From: Symbiodinium natans
Taxonomy: Eukaryota; Sar; Dinophyceae; Suessiales; Symbiodiniaceae
DNA length: 64,000 nt
Direction of reading: 5' to 3'
Assembly (NCBI GenBank): GCA_905221605.1
Contig: CAJNDS010001335.1
Span: forward strand, 541,938 to 605,937
The notes beneath the pieces are model-generated. The model was not told the origin of the DNA and ran no database searches. It saw nothing but the letters and a program-made list of their open reading frames with translations. Shown piece by piece: positions 54,080 to 63,885 of the stretch. How positions within the stretch are numbered: position 1 is the stretch's first letter; each line of letters begins with the position of its first letter. Position numbers and translations under genes: made by a program.

Positions 54080-54450
54080 ATATCTTTGCAAGTTCAGACC
54101 GATGCGACGTCAAATGCAAAGGCTTAAGTAGGTTGAATCTTTGTTGGTGGGACGAAGCTTTGTGTGGTTCCAGCCTGTTTAGACCCGCAACGTTGAAAAT
54201 TCAGAATGACATCACGTACAACTCCTATTTGGCCCTGTTTTGGGCGGCTTTCCGGTGTAGGACTGATTTGGGAAGTTTGGAGGACATTATCCTAGAGCTT
54301 AGGGGTTTACGCTTACGGTTTAGGGCTTAAGGTGAGCCTTCATTTGCCCAACAGCCCACTCCAGCCAAGACATGTCGCAAGCAACACAACAAAGATGGCC
54401 CGGAGCCCTTGAAACCTTCTCCAAGCCAAAAACCTTAGGGTTCTTTAGGG
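54080..54450. other. Unique stretch, no gene identified
   Basis: One open plus frame of 65 codons (MNLCWWDEALCGSSLF...) with no recognised domain. Confidence 0.4.
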
Positions 54451-54459
54451 TTCAAGTAG

Positions 54460-54800
54460 GTTAGGGTTTAGGGTTTAGGGCTTAGGGCTTAGGGCTTAGG
54501 GCTTAGGGTTTAGGGCTTAGGGCTTAGGGCTTAGGGCTTAGGGTTTAGGGTTTAGGGTTTAGGGTTTAGGGTTTAGGGTTAGGGTTTGGGGTTTAGCGTT
54601 TAGGGTTTAGGGTTTGGGGTTTAGGGTTTAGGGTTTAGGGTTTAGGGTCTAGGGTTTAGGGTTTAGGGTTTAGGGTTTAGGGTTTAGGGTTTAGGGTTTA
54701 GGGTTTAGGGTTTAGGGTTTACGGTTTAGGGTTTAGGGTTTAGGGTTTAGGGTTTAGGATTTAGGGTTTAGGATAAACCCTGAAGCCCTAAACCCTAAAC
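54460..54800 (+). repeat. TTAGGGC and TTTAGGG arrays ending in an inverted junction
   Basis: About 40 units. At 54770-54800 TTTAGGA turns directly to AAACCCTGAAGCCCTAAACCC. Confidence 0.96.
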
Positions 54801-54810
54801 GACCCCCCAA

Positions 54811-54906
54811 GCCCCGCGCCTCTTCAAAGATGTCTGGGAAGCCGCACGCCGCTACCCATGGGAGTGCCGATTTTTGCAGCAGCCGCCACATCAACCCAAA
54901 GACCCG
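54811..54906 (+). CDS. Candidate exon
   Basis: The frame reads LFKDVWEAARRYPWECRFLQ then QPPHQPKDP and ends at GTAACC, a plausible donor. A short CCCTAAA run is on the left and TTTAGGG on the right. Product not recognised. Confidence 0.33.
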
Positions 54907-54914
54907 GTAACCCT

Positions 54915-54995
54915 GGGTTTGGGGTTTAGGGTTTAGGGTTTAGGGTTTGGGTTTGGGGTTTGGGGTTTGGGGTTTGGGGTTTGGGGTTTAGGGTG
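54915..54995 (+). repeat. TTTAGGG and TTTGGGG arrays
   Basis: Right-hand flank of the candidate exon at 54811. Confidence 0.95.
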
Positions 54996-55734
54996 CGAGA
55001 CTTGGAGGTCTGGGGAGTTGAGCTTCCAGGGCTTCGGCCCCCCCGAGGGGAGGGCTGAAGGGCTTGGAGCTGTGACCTTGGAAAAGTGGGTTCATCTGCA
55101 GGGGCACACCCGAACCCTGTAACATTCCACTAGCAACCCTAAAGCACAGGGCTTCACAGCTTCTCCTCCTGCTCCTTCAAGCAAAAGCTTCGAGAAGGCT
55201 CAGGGTTTTTGGGTTTGCTGTTTAGGGCTGAGGGTGTAGGATTTGAACAAGGGCTTTGGGGTTTTGGGGCATGTAGGGGTTTAGGGTTTAGGGTTCTTAG
55301 GGGTCTAGGCTTTCGAGCTGGAGTTCGCCTTTCAGAATATAGCAGGGTCTTGTGGCTTAGGGCTTTGGATTTTAAAGCACACATCAAACCTGAACCCGAA
55401 AACCCAGAAGCAACCGGCTTCGTCACACTAGGAGGGGGGGCGGGGGGGTTGGAAAGCCTAATCCTTAAACCCCTAAACCCTGAACGCCCTAAACCCCTAA
55501 CTTCTAGAACCCTGAACCCCTAAACCCTAAACCCAAAACCCCCAAAACCTAGACCCCAACACCTCCAACACCCTGAACCCGTATTTTAAACCCTCAACCC
55601 TTGAAGGAAAGGCTCGACAAGGCCCCCAAGTAGCCACCCCCCGAAGCCTGCCCTTCGAGCTCCGCTTAAAGCGCGGAGGATTTGGACTTTTAGGTTTGGC
55701 CGCTTGGGGCTAAAACTCTAAACCCTTCTTAAGC

Positions 55735-55985
55735 CCTAAACCCTAACCCTAAACCCTAAACCCTAAACCCTAAACCCTAAACCCTAAACCCTAAACCCTA
55801 AACCCTAAACCCTAAACCCTAAACCCCGCAATGTTCGTGCTTGTTGGTGGTGGAGTTCAAGTTCTAGGGCTTCCTCCAAAAAGCCTAAGCCCCCAACCCA
55901 TAAACCCCTAACCCTAAACCCTAAACCCTAAACCCTAAGCCCTAAGCCCTAAGCCCTAAGCCCTAAACCCTAGACCCTAAACCGG
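55735..55985 (-). repeat. CCCTAAA arrays
   Basis: 55735-55826 is nearly perfect; 55908-55985 includes CCCTAAG units. Unique DNA between is short. Confidence 0.95.
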
Positions 55986-56097
55986 TTTCGGGTAAAGTGC
56001 GGTGATGTTAAGGCTGAGAGTTCGACTGGCTGGCGCATTGGGAGCCGGCCTTCAACAGGAGAAAAAAAAACAGCTGGGTGGCTGCAATGCTTACAGG

Positions 56098-56162
56098 GTC
56101 TAGGGTTTAGGGTTTAGGGTTCAGGGTTTAGGGTTTAGGGTTTAGGGTTTAGGGTTTAGGGT

Positions 56163-56194
<32 letters not shown>

Positions 56195-56221
56195 GGTTTA
56201 GGGTTTAGGGTTTAGGGTTTA
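56098..56221 (+). repeat. TTTAGGG and TTGAGGG arrays
   Basis: Six TTGAGGG units are nested between TTTAGGG units. Confidence 0.95.
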
Positions 56222-56330
56222 GGACCCAGGAGTAACCTAGGAATAAAAAGGGTGCCCTTTTTTGGCTTAAAGGGGATGATAAGGGAACCCCAACCGTAAA
56301 AAACGGAAATTAGGGCCTACTCCGGGTCCT
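56222..56330 (+). mobile_element. MITE-like family D, copy 2
   Basis: GGACCCAGGAGTA at the left and TACTCCGGGTCC at the right are inverted, with TTTA before and TAG after. The interior matches 11898-12006. Confidence 0.8.
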
Positions 56331-56444
56331 AGTCTCCCATAGCCATGATTCCTACAGAATAGGGAAGCCCTAAAAGCTTAAAGTTCAACTCTTGGCTAAG
56401 TAAGTGGCTGCATTGCGCGGGCCCCGAGGGTGAATTCAGACTTT

Positions 56445-56462
56445 GGGGGGGGGGGGGGGGGG
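56445..56462. repeat. Poly-G tract (18)
   Basis: 18 G, followed by TTTAGGG-type sequence. Confidence 0.95.
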
Positions 56463-56579
56463 TTAGGACTTCGGGTTTAGGATCAAGGGCTTCGGGTTTA
56501 GGGTTTAGGGCCAGTTTGGGGCCCAAAGAGAGCCCCAAAATGCCCTCATCTAAGAAACACACCCCGAATTCACCATAAT

Positions 56580-56717
56580 TAACCCTAAACCCTAAACCCC
56601 AAACCCTAAACCCTAAACCCTAATCCCTAAACCCTAAACCCTAAACCCTAAACCCTAAACCCTAAACCCTAAACCCTAAACCCTAAACCCTAAACCCTAA
56701 ACCCTAAACCCTAAACC
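56580..56717 (-). repeat. CCCTAAA array, about 19 copies
   Basis: Perfect from 56630. Confidence 0.97.
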
Positions 56718-56999
56718 CGAATCAAGGGATCCCAGAGGTCCCTTGAGAGACTGAGGATTCGGGTGGGTACTTTTAGCTGGAAACTTGTGTCAGGGAACCT
56801 CTCATGAAAAGAAGCCCCCACCCCCTCCCCCCACTCTCACCAAAAAAACAAGTTCTGAGTTGCAAAACAGACCCCACACGCGCCTAGGCCGCTCGGCTCA
56901 GGCCCAGCGTCTTGACAACAAAGCTTGGTATGACACAGTGTTTAGGGTCTCTGCCTCAAGGCCTACGTAGACAACGTAGACTATAATAGCCGAAATCCT

Positions 57000-57320
57000 G
57001 AACCCTGGCAACCCCACACCCTACAGCCTACACCCTAAACCCTGACCCCTAAGCCCCTCAAACCCTAAACCGTATAAGCCCTAAAAAACCCTAAACCCCT
57101 GAACCCTAAACCCCTAAACCCCTAAACCCAACACCCCTAAACCCCCAAACCCTACATCCCTAAACCCCTAAACCCTGGCCCCAAAAAAAACCTAAACCCT
57201 AAACCCCTAAACCCAAAACCCTAAACCCTAAGATCCTAAACCCTAAACCCCTAACCCTAAACCCTAAACCCCTAAACCCTAAACCCTAAACCCTAAAATC
57301 CTAAACTCTTAACCCTAAAC
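57000..57320 (-). repeat. CCCTAAA / CCCCTAAA mixed array
   Basis: 7-mers and 8-mers alternate. Confidence 0.92.
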
Positions 57321-57329
57321 CCACAAGCC

Positions 57330-57420
57330 CTGAGGCTCAGGGCGGGGGCGGCAAGACCCGCAGCATCAGCGACGGCTGGAGCCGGCGAAGCTTGGGCATG
57401 CCCCGCAGGGGGGGAGACTG
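57330..57420 (+). CDS. Candidate exon
   Basis: The plus frame reads EAQGGGGKTRSISDGWSRRS then LGMPRRGGD and stop, between a CCCTAAA array and a TTCAGGG array. Weak evidence. Confidence 0.22.
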
Positions 57421-57435
57421 AACTTCGAATCCATA

Positions 57436-57551
57436 GGGTTCAGGGTTCAGGGTTCAGGGTTTAGGGTTTAGGGTTTAGGGTTTAGGGTTCAGGGTTGAGG
57501 GTTCAGGGTTCAGGGTTCAGGGTTCAGTGTTCAGGGTTCAGGGTTCAGGGT

Positions 57552-57646
<95 letters not shown>

Positions 57647-57650
57647 GGTA
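57436..57650 (+). repeat. TTCAGGG then pure TTGAGGG array
   Basis: 57547-57645 holds about 14 perfect TTGAGGG units. Confidence 0.97.
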
Positions 57651-57837
57651 GGGCAGGTGCCTGATTCCAATACACTGAAACCTACCCCTACAACCTAGAA
57701 AGAAGTAGGTCTAGAGGGAAATGTTTAGGGCTGGGGGCTTTGGTTGAGTGAGGTGTAAGGCTTAGGGTGTCAAAGCCTCGGTTTTTTTTGAAGGGTTTTG
57801 GTGCTCTTGGGATCTAGGTTTCCAGGACTCTGAAGCC

Positions 57838-58320
57838 CAAACCCTAAACCCTAAACCCTAACCCTAAACCCTAAACCCTAAAAACTAAACCCTAAAAACT
57901 AAACCGTAAACCCGAAACCCTAAACCCTAAACCCTAAACCCTACACCCTACACCCTGAACCCTGAACCCTAAACCCTAAACCCTAAACCCTAAACCCTAA
58001 ACCCTAAACCCTAAACCCTAAACCCTACACCCTAACCCTAAACCCTAAACCCCAAACCAAAGGCTACCGTAGTAGGTGCTGGGTGCTTCATACGTGGAGC
58101 AGAGGCGGCGGAGAATCGGCGATGAAGAAGAAGAGGGGGTAGGGTGTTCAGGGGGTTTAGGGTGTTTAGGATGTTTAGGGGCGTAAGGGGGTTTAGGGGG
58201 TTTAAGGGGTGGGGGTTTAGAGGGTTTAGGGGGTGTAAGGGGGTTTAGGGGGTTAGGGGGTTTAGGGTGTTTAGGGGGTTTAGGGGGTTTAGGGGGTTTA
58301 GGGGAATTAGGGGGTTTGCG
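57838..58320. repeat. CCCTAAA array, island, 10-mer GGGGGTTTAG array
   Basis: Left array 57838-58045; right array 58137-58320 with 9-10 bp period. Confidence 0.92.
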
Positions 58321-58329
58321 GTCAGCGTA

Positions 58330-58987
58330 TCTTTCATAGCTTTTATCAAGGGTTTAAGGTTCCGGGTTTAGGGCTGCAAGAGTTTATGTCTGGGTTTTGA
58401 CCTCAAATTGGTCCAAGCCATTGGACTGCCAGGAGCGTGTAGGGATCCGACTGCCCCCAAAACCCTAAAACCGCAAATCCCTAAAAACTTGAAACCCCAA
58501 AACCCGAAATCTGAAACCCCAAATTAAACCTAAAACCTACATCTTAAAACCCCAAACCCAAAACCACAGACCCAAACCGAAAACTTTAAAACACCAAACT
58601 GTAAAGCGAACCAATGCGTGCATAACTGCGTCCCCAACCTCTCAACCCTCACCTCTGTACGGCGGGCGACTTGGGTTTAGGGCTTACTGCTTCGAGTTTA
58701 GAATACTTTGGCCTAAAGCCCTGAACCTCGTGCTTCATGTTGCTCCTAAGCCCTACGACCGAAGCCCTAAACCCTAAACCCTAAACCCGACGCCCCACCC
58801 CTGACTCCCTCGTGGGGTGAAGAGGATCTCACTTCGGCATGTTCACCCCAAAGCCTAAAACCCCAAACTCTTAACTCTTAAGCTCCGAAAACCCAGAAAA
58901 CTCGAAACCCTGGATGAACCCTCAGCTCGAAAATCCTACAATTTGGCCCATCTGAAGTGTTTTATTATTTTTTGTTCTGCTTCTTTC

Positions 58988-59018
<31 letters not shown>

Positions 59019-59090
59019 TTTTTTCCGCTGCCGCGTCTTGTCAGTCGAAGAGCGCAGCCACTCCTGGAACGGGATTAGGGTTCACGGTTT
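58330..59090. other. Degenerate and unique DNA with GT/GC microsatellite
   Basis: (GT)n(GC)n(GT)n at about 58988-59018. No gene recognised. Confidence 0.5.
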
Positions 59091-59326
59091 AGGGCTTCGG
59101 GTGTAGGGTTCAGGGAGAATGGGGTGCTTCGGCCCAAATTGAAGGTTTAGGGTTAAATTTGGGGTCGAGGTTTGGGGTTGCATCTAGGATTTAAGAGGCT
59201 TAGGGCTAAGTGTAAGGCTGGGCAGGTTTGGAGTTAACTTCCTCATGCGTGAACCCTCGAACCCGCAATCCCAAGCGCTAAACCCACAACCCTAAAGCCT
59301 TGAAAACCTGTTCTTTCAGCTATTCA

Positions 59327-59942
59327 AGGTTTAGGGTTTAGGGTTTAGGGTTTAGGGTTTAGGGTTTAGGGTTTAGGGTTTAGGGAGCATTGGAGGTAGG
59401 GCCTTCGGCCCCTCAATGCAAAAAAAACACAAGACCCAAAAACCCTAAAGCCAAAAGCCCTAAAACCCTAAACCCAAAAAACCCTAAAACCCTGCAACCC
59501 CTAACACCCAAAAGCCCTAGAACCTTAAACCCAAAAACCCAAAAACCCAAAAACCCAAAAACCCAAAAACCCAAAACCCAAAAACCCTAAAACCCTAAAA
59601 CCCTGAAACCCTAGAACCCTGACACCCTGGAACCCTAAAACCCTAGAACCCTAAAACCCTAGAACCCTAAAACCCTAGAACCCTACAACCCTAGAGCCCT
59701 AAAACCTTAAAACCCTAGATAGCAATGCCATACAGTCAGGCAGGTTTCTAGAACCCTAAATTCTGCTGTCCAGCTCCTAGTACCCCAAGAAAAGCTATAA
59801 AGGTCACCTACCCTAGCCCTAAACCCTAAACCCTAAACCATACACCCTAAACCCTAAACCCTAAACCCTAGACCCTAAACCCTAAACCCTAAACCCTGAA
59901 CCCTAAACCCTAAACCCTGAACCCTAAACCCTAAACCCTAAT
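59327..59942. repeat. TTTAGGG array then CCCTAAAA/CCCTAGAA 8-mers and CCCTAAA array
   Basis: 59330-59384 TTTAGGG; 59440-59720 8-mer types; 59820-59942 7-mer array ending beside the candidate exon at 59957. Confidence 0.93.
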
Positions 59943-59956
59943 CCTGCTGATTGCAG

Positions 59957-60031
59957 GCCTTCCGACTTGCCAGAGGCCGGCGGCGGTGCCGCAAACGGTG
60001 ATGCGCCCTTGGCAGTCGGCGCCTCGAATGG
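59957..60031 (+). CDS. Candidate exon
   Basis: GATTGCAG precedes and GTGGGT follows 75 bases reading PSDLPEAGGGAANGDAPLAV then GASN, with telomere arrays on both sides. Composition is Ala/Gly-rich and low in information. Confidence 0.33.
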
Positions 60032-60034
60032 GTG

Positions 60035-60150
60035 GGTTTAGGGTTTGGGGTTTAGGGTTTAGGGTTTAGGGTTTAGGGTTCAGGGTTTAGGGTTTAGGGT
60101 TTAGGGTTTAGGGTTTAGGGCTTAGGGCTTAGGGTTCAGGGCTAATGGTC
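60035..60150 (+). repeat. TTTAGGG array
   Basis: About 15 units, ending in TTAGGGC. Confidence 0.95.
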
Positions 60151-60455
60151 TTTTCATGCTCAAAGCCCGATCAACCCTCTTACTTGCTTCATTCTTCCTA
60201 CAAAAAAAACAGGAAACCCAAGAAGCCTAAAGCGCGACATGCGCAAAGAACGTCCCCGGCATCGAGCGCGAACACATGCTGCCAGTTAAAGATTCAGAAG
60301 CCAGGAGGTGAGTCGGGATGATCAACCCCTCTAGGAAAACTTCGGACTCGAACCCAGACAACAGGACGATATCTTGAGTGAGGGTACCACATTCGTGAGG
60401 CCAAAAGACGCAAATGACCTGGAGAGCTCTTTATAGCTACGAGCGCTAAGAGTAC

Positions 60456-60528
60456 CTTAGCGTAAACGAGATCGAAGCACTTGACGAACATCCCGACAGT
60501 CTGCGTCAACGTTTCATGTCCCTGTGCC
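60456..60528 (-). CDS. Candidate exon with canonical splice edges
   Basis: The minus strand has TTCTCCTTGCAG directly before and GTACTC directly after a 73-base open stretch reading AQGHETLTQTVGMFVKCFDL then VYAK. The exon size and pyrimidine-rich acceptor are typical. Product not recognised. Confidence 0.45.
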
Positions 60529-60774
60529 CTGCAAGGAGAATTACAAATCCGGAGTTTAGGGGGTATCCGGAGTTGGACGCACCCTACACCCTGTAGACTC
60601 TAGACGTATGAAGCCTGGAGAGAACCTAATGCCCGCGATGTTGAGGGTCTAGCAGTGGGGACTCCGTGAAACTCGGCCCTACACGGCCTGCATGCCAAAA
60701 CCCAGCTTAGCAAGGAGACTTGGGGGGGAGGGGGGGACATGATCCCAAATTCAGCATCCACCCTAAGCGCGCAA

Positions 60775-61170
60775 ACCCAAAGAACCCTAAACCCAAGTAA
60801 CCCTAAACCCGAAACCCTAAACCCGAAATCCTAAACCCGAAACCCGAAACCCGAAACCCGAAACCCTAAACCCGAAACCCTAAACCCTAAACCCAAGGGA
60901 CGACCCTCTGCTCGACGAGCCTCGACCACCGTCGGAGAGGCTGCAGGCTTGCTGGGCTCGGCGCCTGCTGGAGATGAAATAGTCTCCCCCTTTTGTGGGT
61001 TTAATTTAGGGTTTAGGGTTTATAGGGTTTAGGGTTTAGGGTTTAGGGTTTAGGGTTTAGGGTTTAGGGTTTAGGGTTTAGGGTTTAGGGTTTAGGGTTT
61101 AGGGTTTAGGGTTTAGGAGTTTTAGGGTTTAGGAGTTTCAGGGTTTCAGGGTTTAGGGTTTGGGAGTTTC
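60775..61170. repeat. CCCTAAA/CCCGAAA array, island, TTTAGGG array
   Basis: Left 60775-60895, right 61004-61115 followed by 9-12 bp variants. Confidence 0.93.
60899..60990 (+). CDS. Candidate exon
   Basis: The plus frame reads GRPSARRASTTVGEAAGLLG then SAPAGDE after ACCCAAG, between a CCCTAAA and a TTTAGGG array. Confidence 0.27.
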
Positions 61171-61404
61171 AGGGTTCAGGAGTTTCAGAACCAAGCTACC
61201 GAAACCCTAAACCCTAAACCCGCTTGCAACGCTAAACCCTAAACCCTAAACCCTAAACCGTACATCCTAAACCCTAAGAACCCAAACCAGACCTGGAGGT
61301 GCCGCAGAACACTGCTGCAAGCACAGGCTCGAGCATGGCGCCCCAAAATTCAGGACCCTGAGCCCTCACAAGCCTTCCACCCTCCTACAGGGAAACATGC
61401 ATGT

Positions 61405-61512
61405 TTGCATATATTATATATATATATATACATACATACGTACGTACGTACATAAACACATACATACGTACGTACGTACATACATACCTACTTACATACA
61501 TGCATACATATC
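61405..61512. repeat. TA / CATA / CGTA microsatellite
   Basis: Alternating pyrimidine-purine tetranucleotides (CATACATA, CGTACGTA). Confidence 0.95.
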
Positions 61513-61533
61513 GTCGGGATCTATAGGCTGTAG

Positions 61534-61648
61534 GGTTCTGGCTTTGAGGCGATAGCATTGGCAACTCTTTCGGCATCCACATTGGAGACCCTGAGGCTTT
61601 TTGAGAGGTCTCAAGCTGAACATGGCAAAGCCGCCCGCCTGCAATGAA
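61534..61648 (+). CDS. Candidate exon
   Basis: The plus frame reads GSGFEAIALATLSASTLETL then RLFERSQAEHGKAARLQ and stop, after GGCTGTAG. The minus strand has two open frames over the same bases, with TTCATTGCAG at about 61645; strand is not settled. Confidence 0.3.
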
Positions 61649-61894
61649 GAAATCTTCCGCGGCGCCACCGAAAGAAGCCGACAAGTCCTTTCGGATTTCT
61701 TAGGGTAGTTCCACAGTCCCTTCACATGCACCCTACACTAGGGAAGCTTTATACCCTATTAACTTCTATGTGCTTAAGGACCCCCAAAAAGGTCGCTCTG
61801 AGATAGGGGCCCTTCTTGGTGGAGGTCCGAGGTCGAAGGTTCGAAGCCCCAAGCCGAAACCCAAAGCGCTAAACCCGAAGCCCTTGTTGTTGGG

Positions 61895-62122
61895 TTTCGG
61901 GTTTCGTGTTTCGGGTTTAGGGTTTAGGGTTTAGGGTTTAGGGTTTAGGGTTTAGGGTTTAGGGTTTAGGGTTTAGGGTTTAGGGTTCAGGGTTTGGGGT
62001 TTAGGGTTTGGGGTTAGGGTTTAGGGTTTGGTTAGGGTTTAGGGTATAGGGTTTAGGGTTTAGGGTCTAGTTGCTAGGGTTTAGGGGTTTAGGGTTTAGG
62101 CTAGGGTTTAGGGTTTAGGGCC
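61895..62122 (+). repeat. TTTAGGG array
   Basis: About 11 perfect units, then variants. Confidence 0.95.
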
Positions 62123-62339
62123 CGCTTCATAAGAAACCTGGTTTTGGGCCCGGGGCTTGCCAAACCTCCATGCAAACACCCTCGCTTCCCTACAGAAGCC
62201 TGCTGGAATTTAGGGTTTCGGGTTTACAGGGCTTACCGGGTTTAGAGGGCTAGGTTTGGGGTTTACAGGGGTTTACAGGCCTTTCATGGTTTGCAGGGTT
62301 CAGGGTTCAGGGTGAAACCGAAAAAACCCACAAGAACCT

Positions 62340-62435
62340 GCTCAGAAATTCAGGGTTTGCAGGGTTTACAGGATTTGCAGGGTTTGCAGGGTTTGCAGGG
62401 TTTACAGGGTTTGCAGGGTTTAGGGTTTCAGGCTC
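62340..62435 (+). repeat. 9-mer GGGTTTGCA array
   Basis: About nine units; a coincident open frame reads GLQ repeats. Confidence 0.93.
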
Positions 62436-62439
62436 AGGG

Positions 62440-63235
62440 GCAACACACACAGCCCTGTAACCCTAAAGGGTTTAGAGTTTATGTTTAGGGTGAAACCCGG
62501 AACCCTGACCCCTAGACGTCTCAAAGGACTGCTTTGACTCATCCCAGAAACCCTTCTACAGCTGAGCTGCGATGGGCTGTGTGGCGGCCGGAGCGCTGGA
62601 GCCTGAGGCGACTCGCAGATGGTAGCAGGGCTTCACTAGGGTTTAGCGTTTAGGGTTTAGGGTTTAGGGTTAGCCCTGACTCACTCTAAGCCCTAAAGAC
62701 CAACACCCTACCTTCAGCGAAGATGGCTGGGGAAAATTGAGTGGGGGTAGAAATGTCAATAGTAGGTTGGAAATCCGTGCAAGCCACAGCAAATCAAAAC
62801 CCTACCTGGACCTGACCTTCAAGCTTGCCACCTTCAGGAGAAGCTCCTGCTTCTCCTTCCTTTCCTGCTCCAGCTGCTGCTCGAGCTCGGCCGGATTATT
62901 CTGGCCCTGAGCCTGAACCATGCTGCATCGTCCCTGAATGCCACATCACGGAGATGGAACCCACGTCTGACCACTGTCAAAAAAAGGAGCCAGCCTTGCT
63001 CCAAACGCGAAACCTCAGCCCCTCAACCCCTATCATCCTAAGCAGGGCTTGGGGTTTAAGGGTGTACGTGCCACACTATACTCGTATAACCCCTGAGGGT
63101 TTACGGTATAGGGTTTCGGGTTTAGGGTGCCCTGCCCTTTTTGCTTAGAGGGGTTTGCAAGGGAACCTACCCCCCCCCCCCCCGCAAAAGGAAAAAAAAA
63201 GTGAATAAGGGTACTACAGGGCATCCTAGTAACCC
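62440..63235. other. Mixed unique and degenerate DNA, no gene identified
   Basis: Short frames only. 63127-63230 resembles family D MITE interior. Poly-C at 63170-63183. Confidence 0.45.
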
Positions 63236-63673
63236 TGTAACCCTAAACCCAAAATCTTAAACCCTAAACCCTAAACCCTCAACCCCGCCCTAAACCCTAA
63301 ATCCCAAACCCTAAACCCTCAACCCTAAACCCTAAACCCTAAATCCTAAACCCTACAACCCTGCACTCAAACCATATCCCCGGACCCAGCCTGGCCATGA
63401 GCCGAGCGGACTTGGGCCAGCGCTTGCCTCGGATGAGCTGTGGTTTAGGGTTTAGGGTTTAGGGTTTAGGCTTTAGGGTTTAGGGTTTAGGCTTTAGGTT
63501 TGGGGTTTGGGGTTTGGGGTTTGGGGTTTGGGGTTTGGGGTTTGGGGGTTTGGGGGTTTGGGGGTTTGGGGGTTTGGGGGTTTGGGGGTTTGGGGGTTTA
63601 GGGTGTAGGGTTTAGGGTTTACGGCAAGTTTAGGGCAAGTTAAGGGTTTAGGTGGGGGGGGGGGGGGGGGGGG
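63235..63673. repeat. CCCTAAA array, island, TTTAGGG, TTTGGGG and TTTGGGGG arrays, poly-G
   Basis: Left array 63235-63360; island 63385-63440 (plus frame SLAMSRADLGQRLPRM, followed by GTTTAG); TTTGGGG and 8-mer TTTGGGGG at 63498-63600; 20 G at 63654-63673. Confidence 0.93.
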
Positions 63674-63732
63674 CCAAGCGAACCCTAGAATTGCATCATC
63701 TTCCCCTTGCAAGCCCCTTAAGCCTAAACCCT

Positions 63733-63885
63733 ATCACCTCTGTTTTGGCATAGGGTTGAGGGTTGAGGGTTGAGGGCTTAGGGCTTAGGGCTCATATTTG
63801 CCATGCTACTATCACCTCTGTTTTGGCATAGGGTCGAGGGTTTAGGACTTAGGGCTCATATTTCCCATGCTACTGCAATTCCGAT
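63733..63885 (+). repeat. Direct repeat of about 75 bp
   Basis: CTATCACCTCTGTTTTGGCA onward at about 63731 recurs at about 63809, each followed by AGGGCTCATATTT(G/C)CCATGCTACT. Confidence 0.85.

Noticed and set aside
62291-62488. GLQ-repeat protein
   Set aside because: Product of the 9 bp GGGTTTGCA array.
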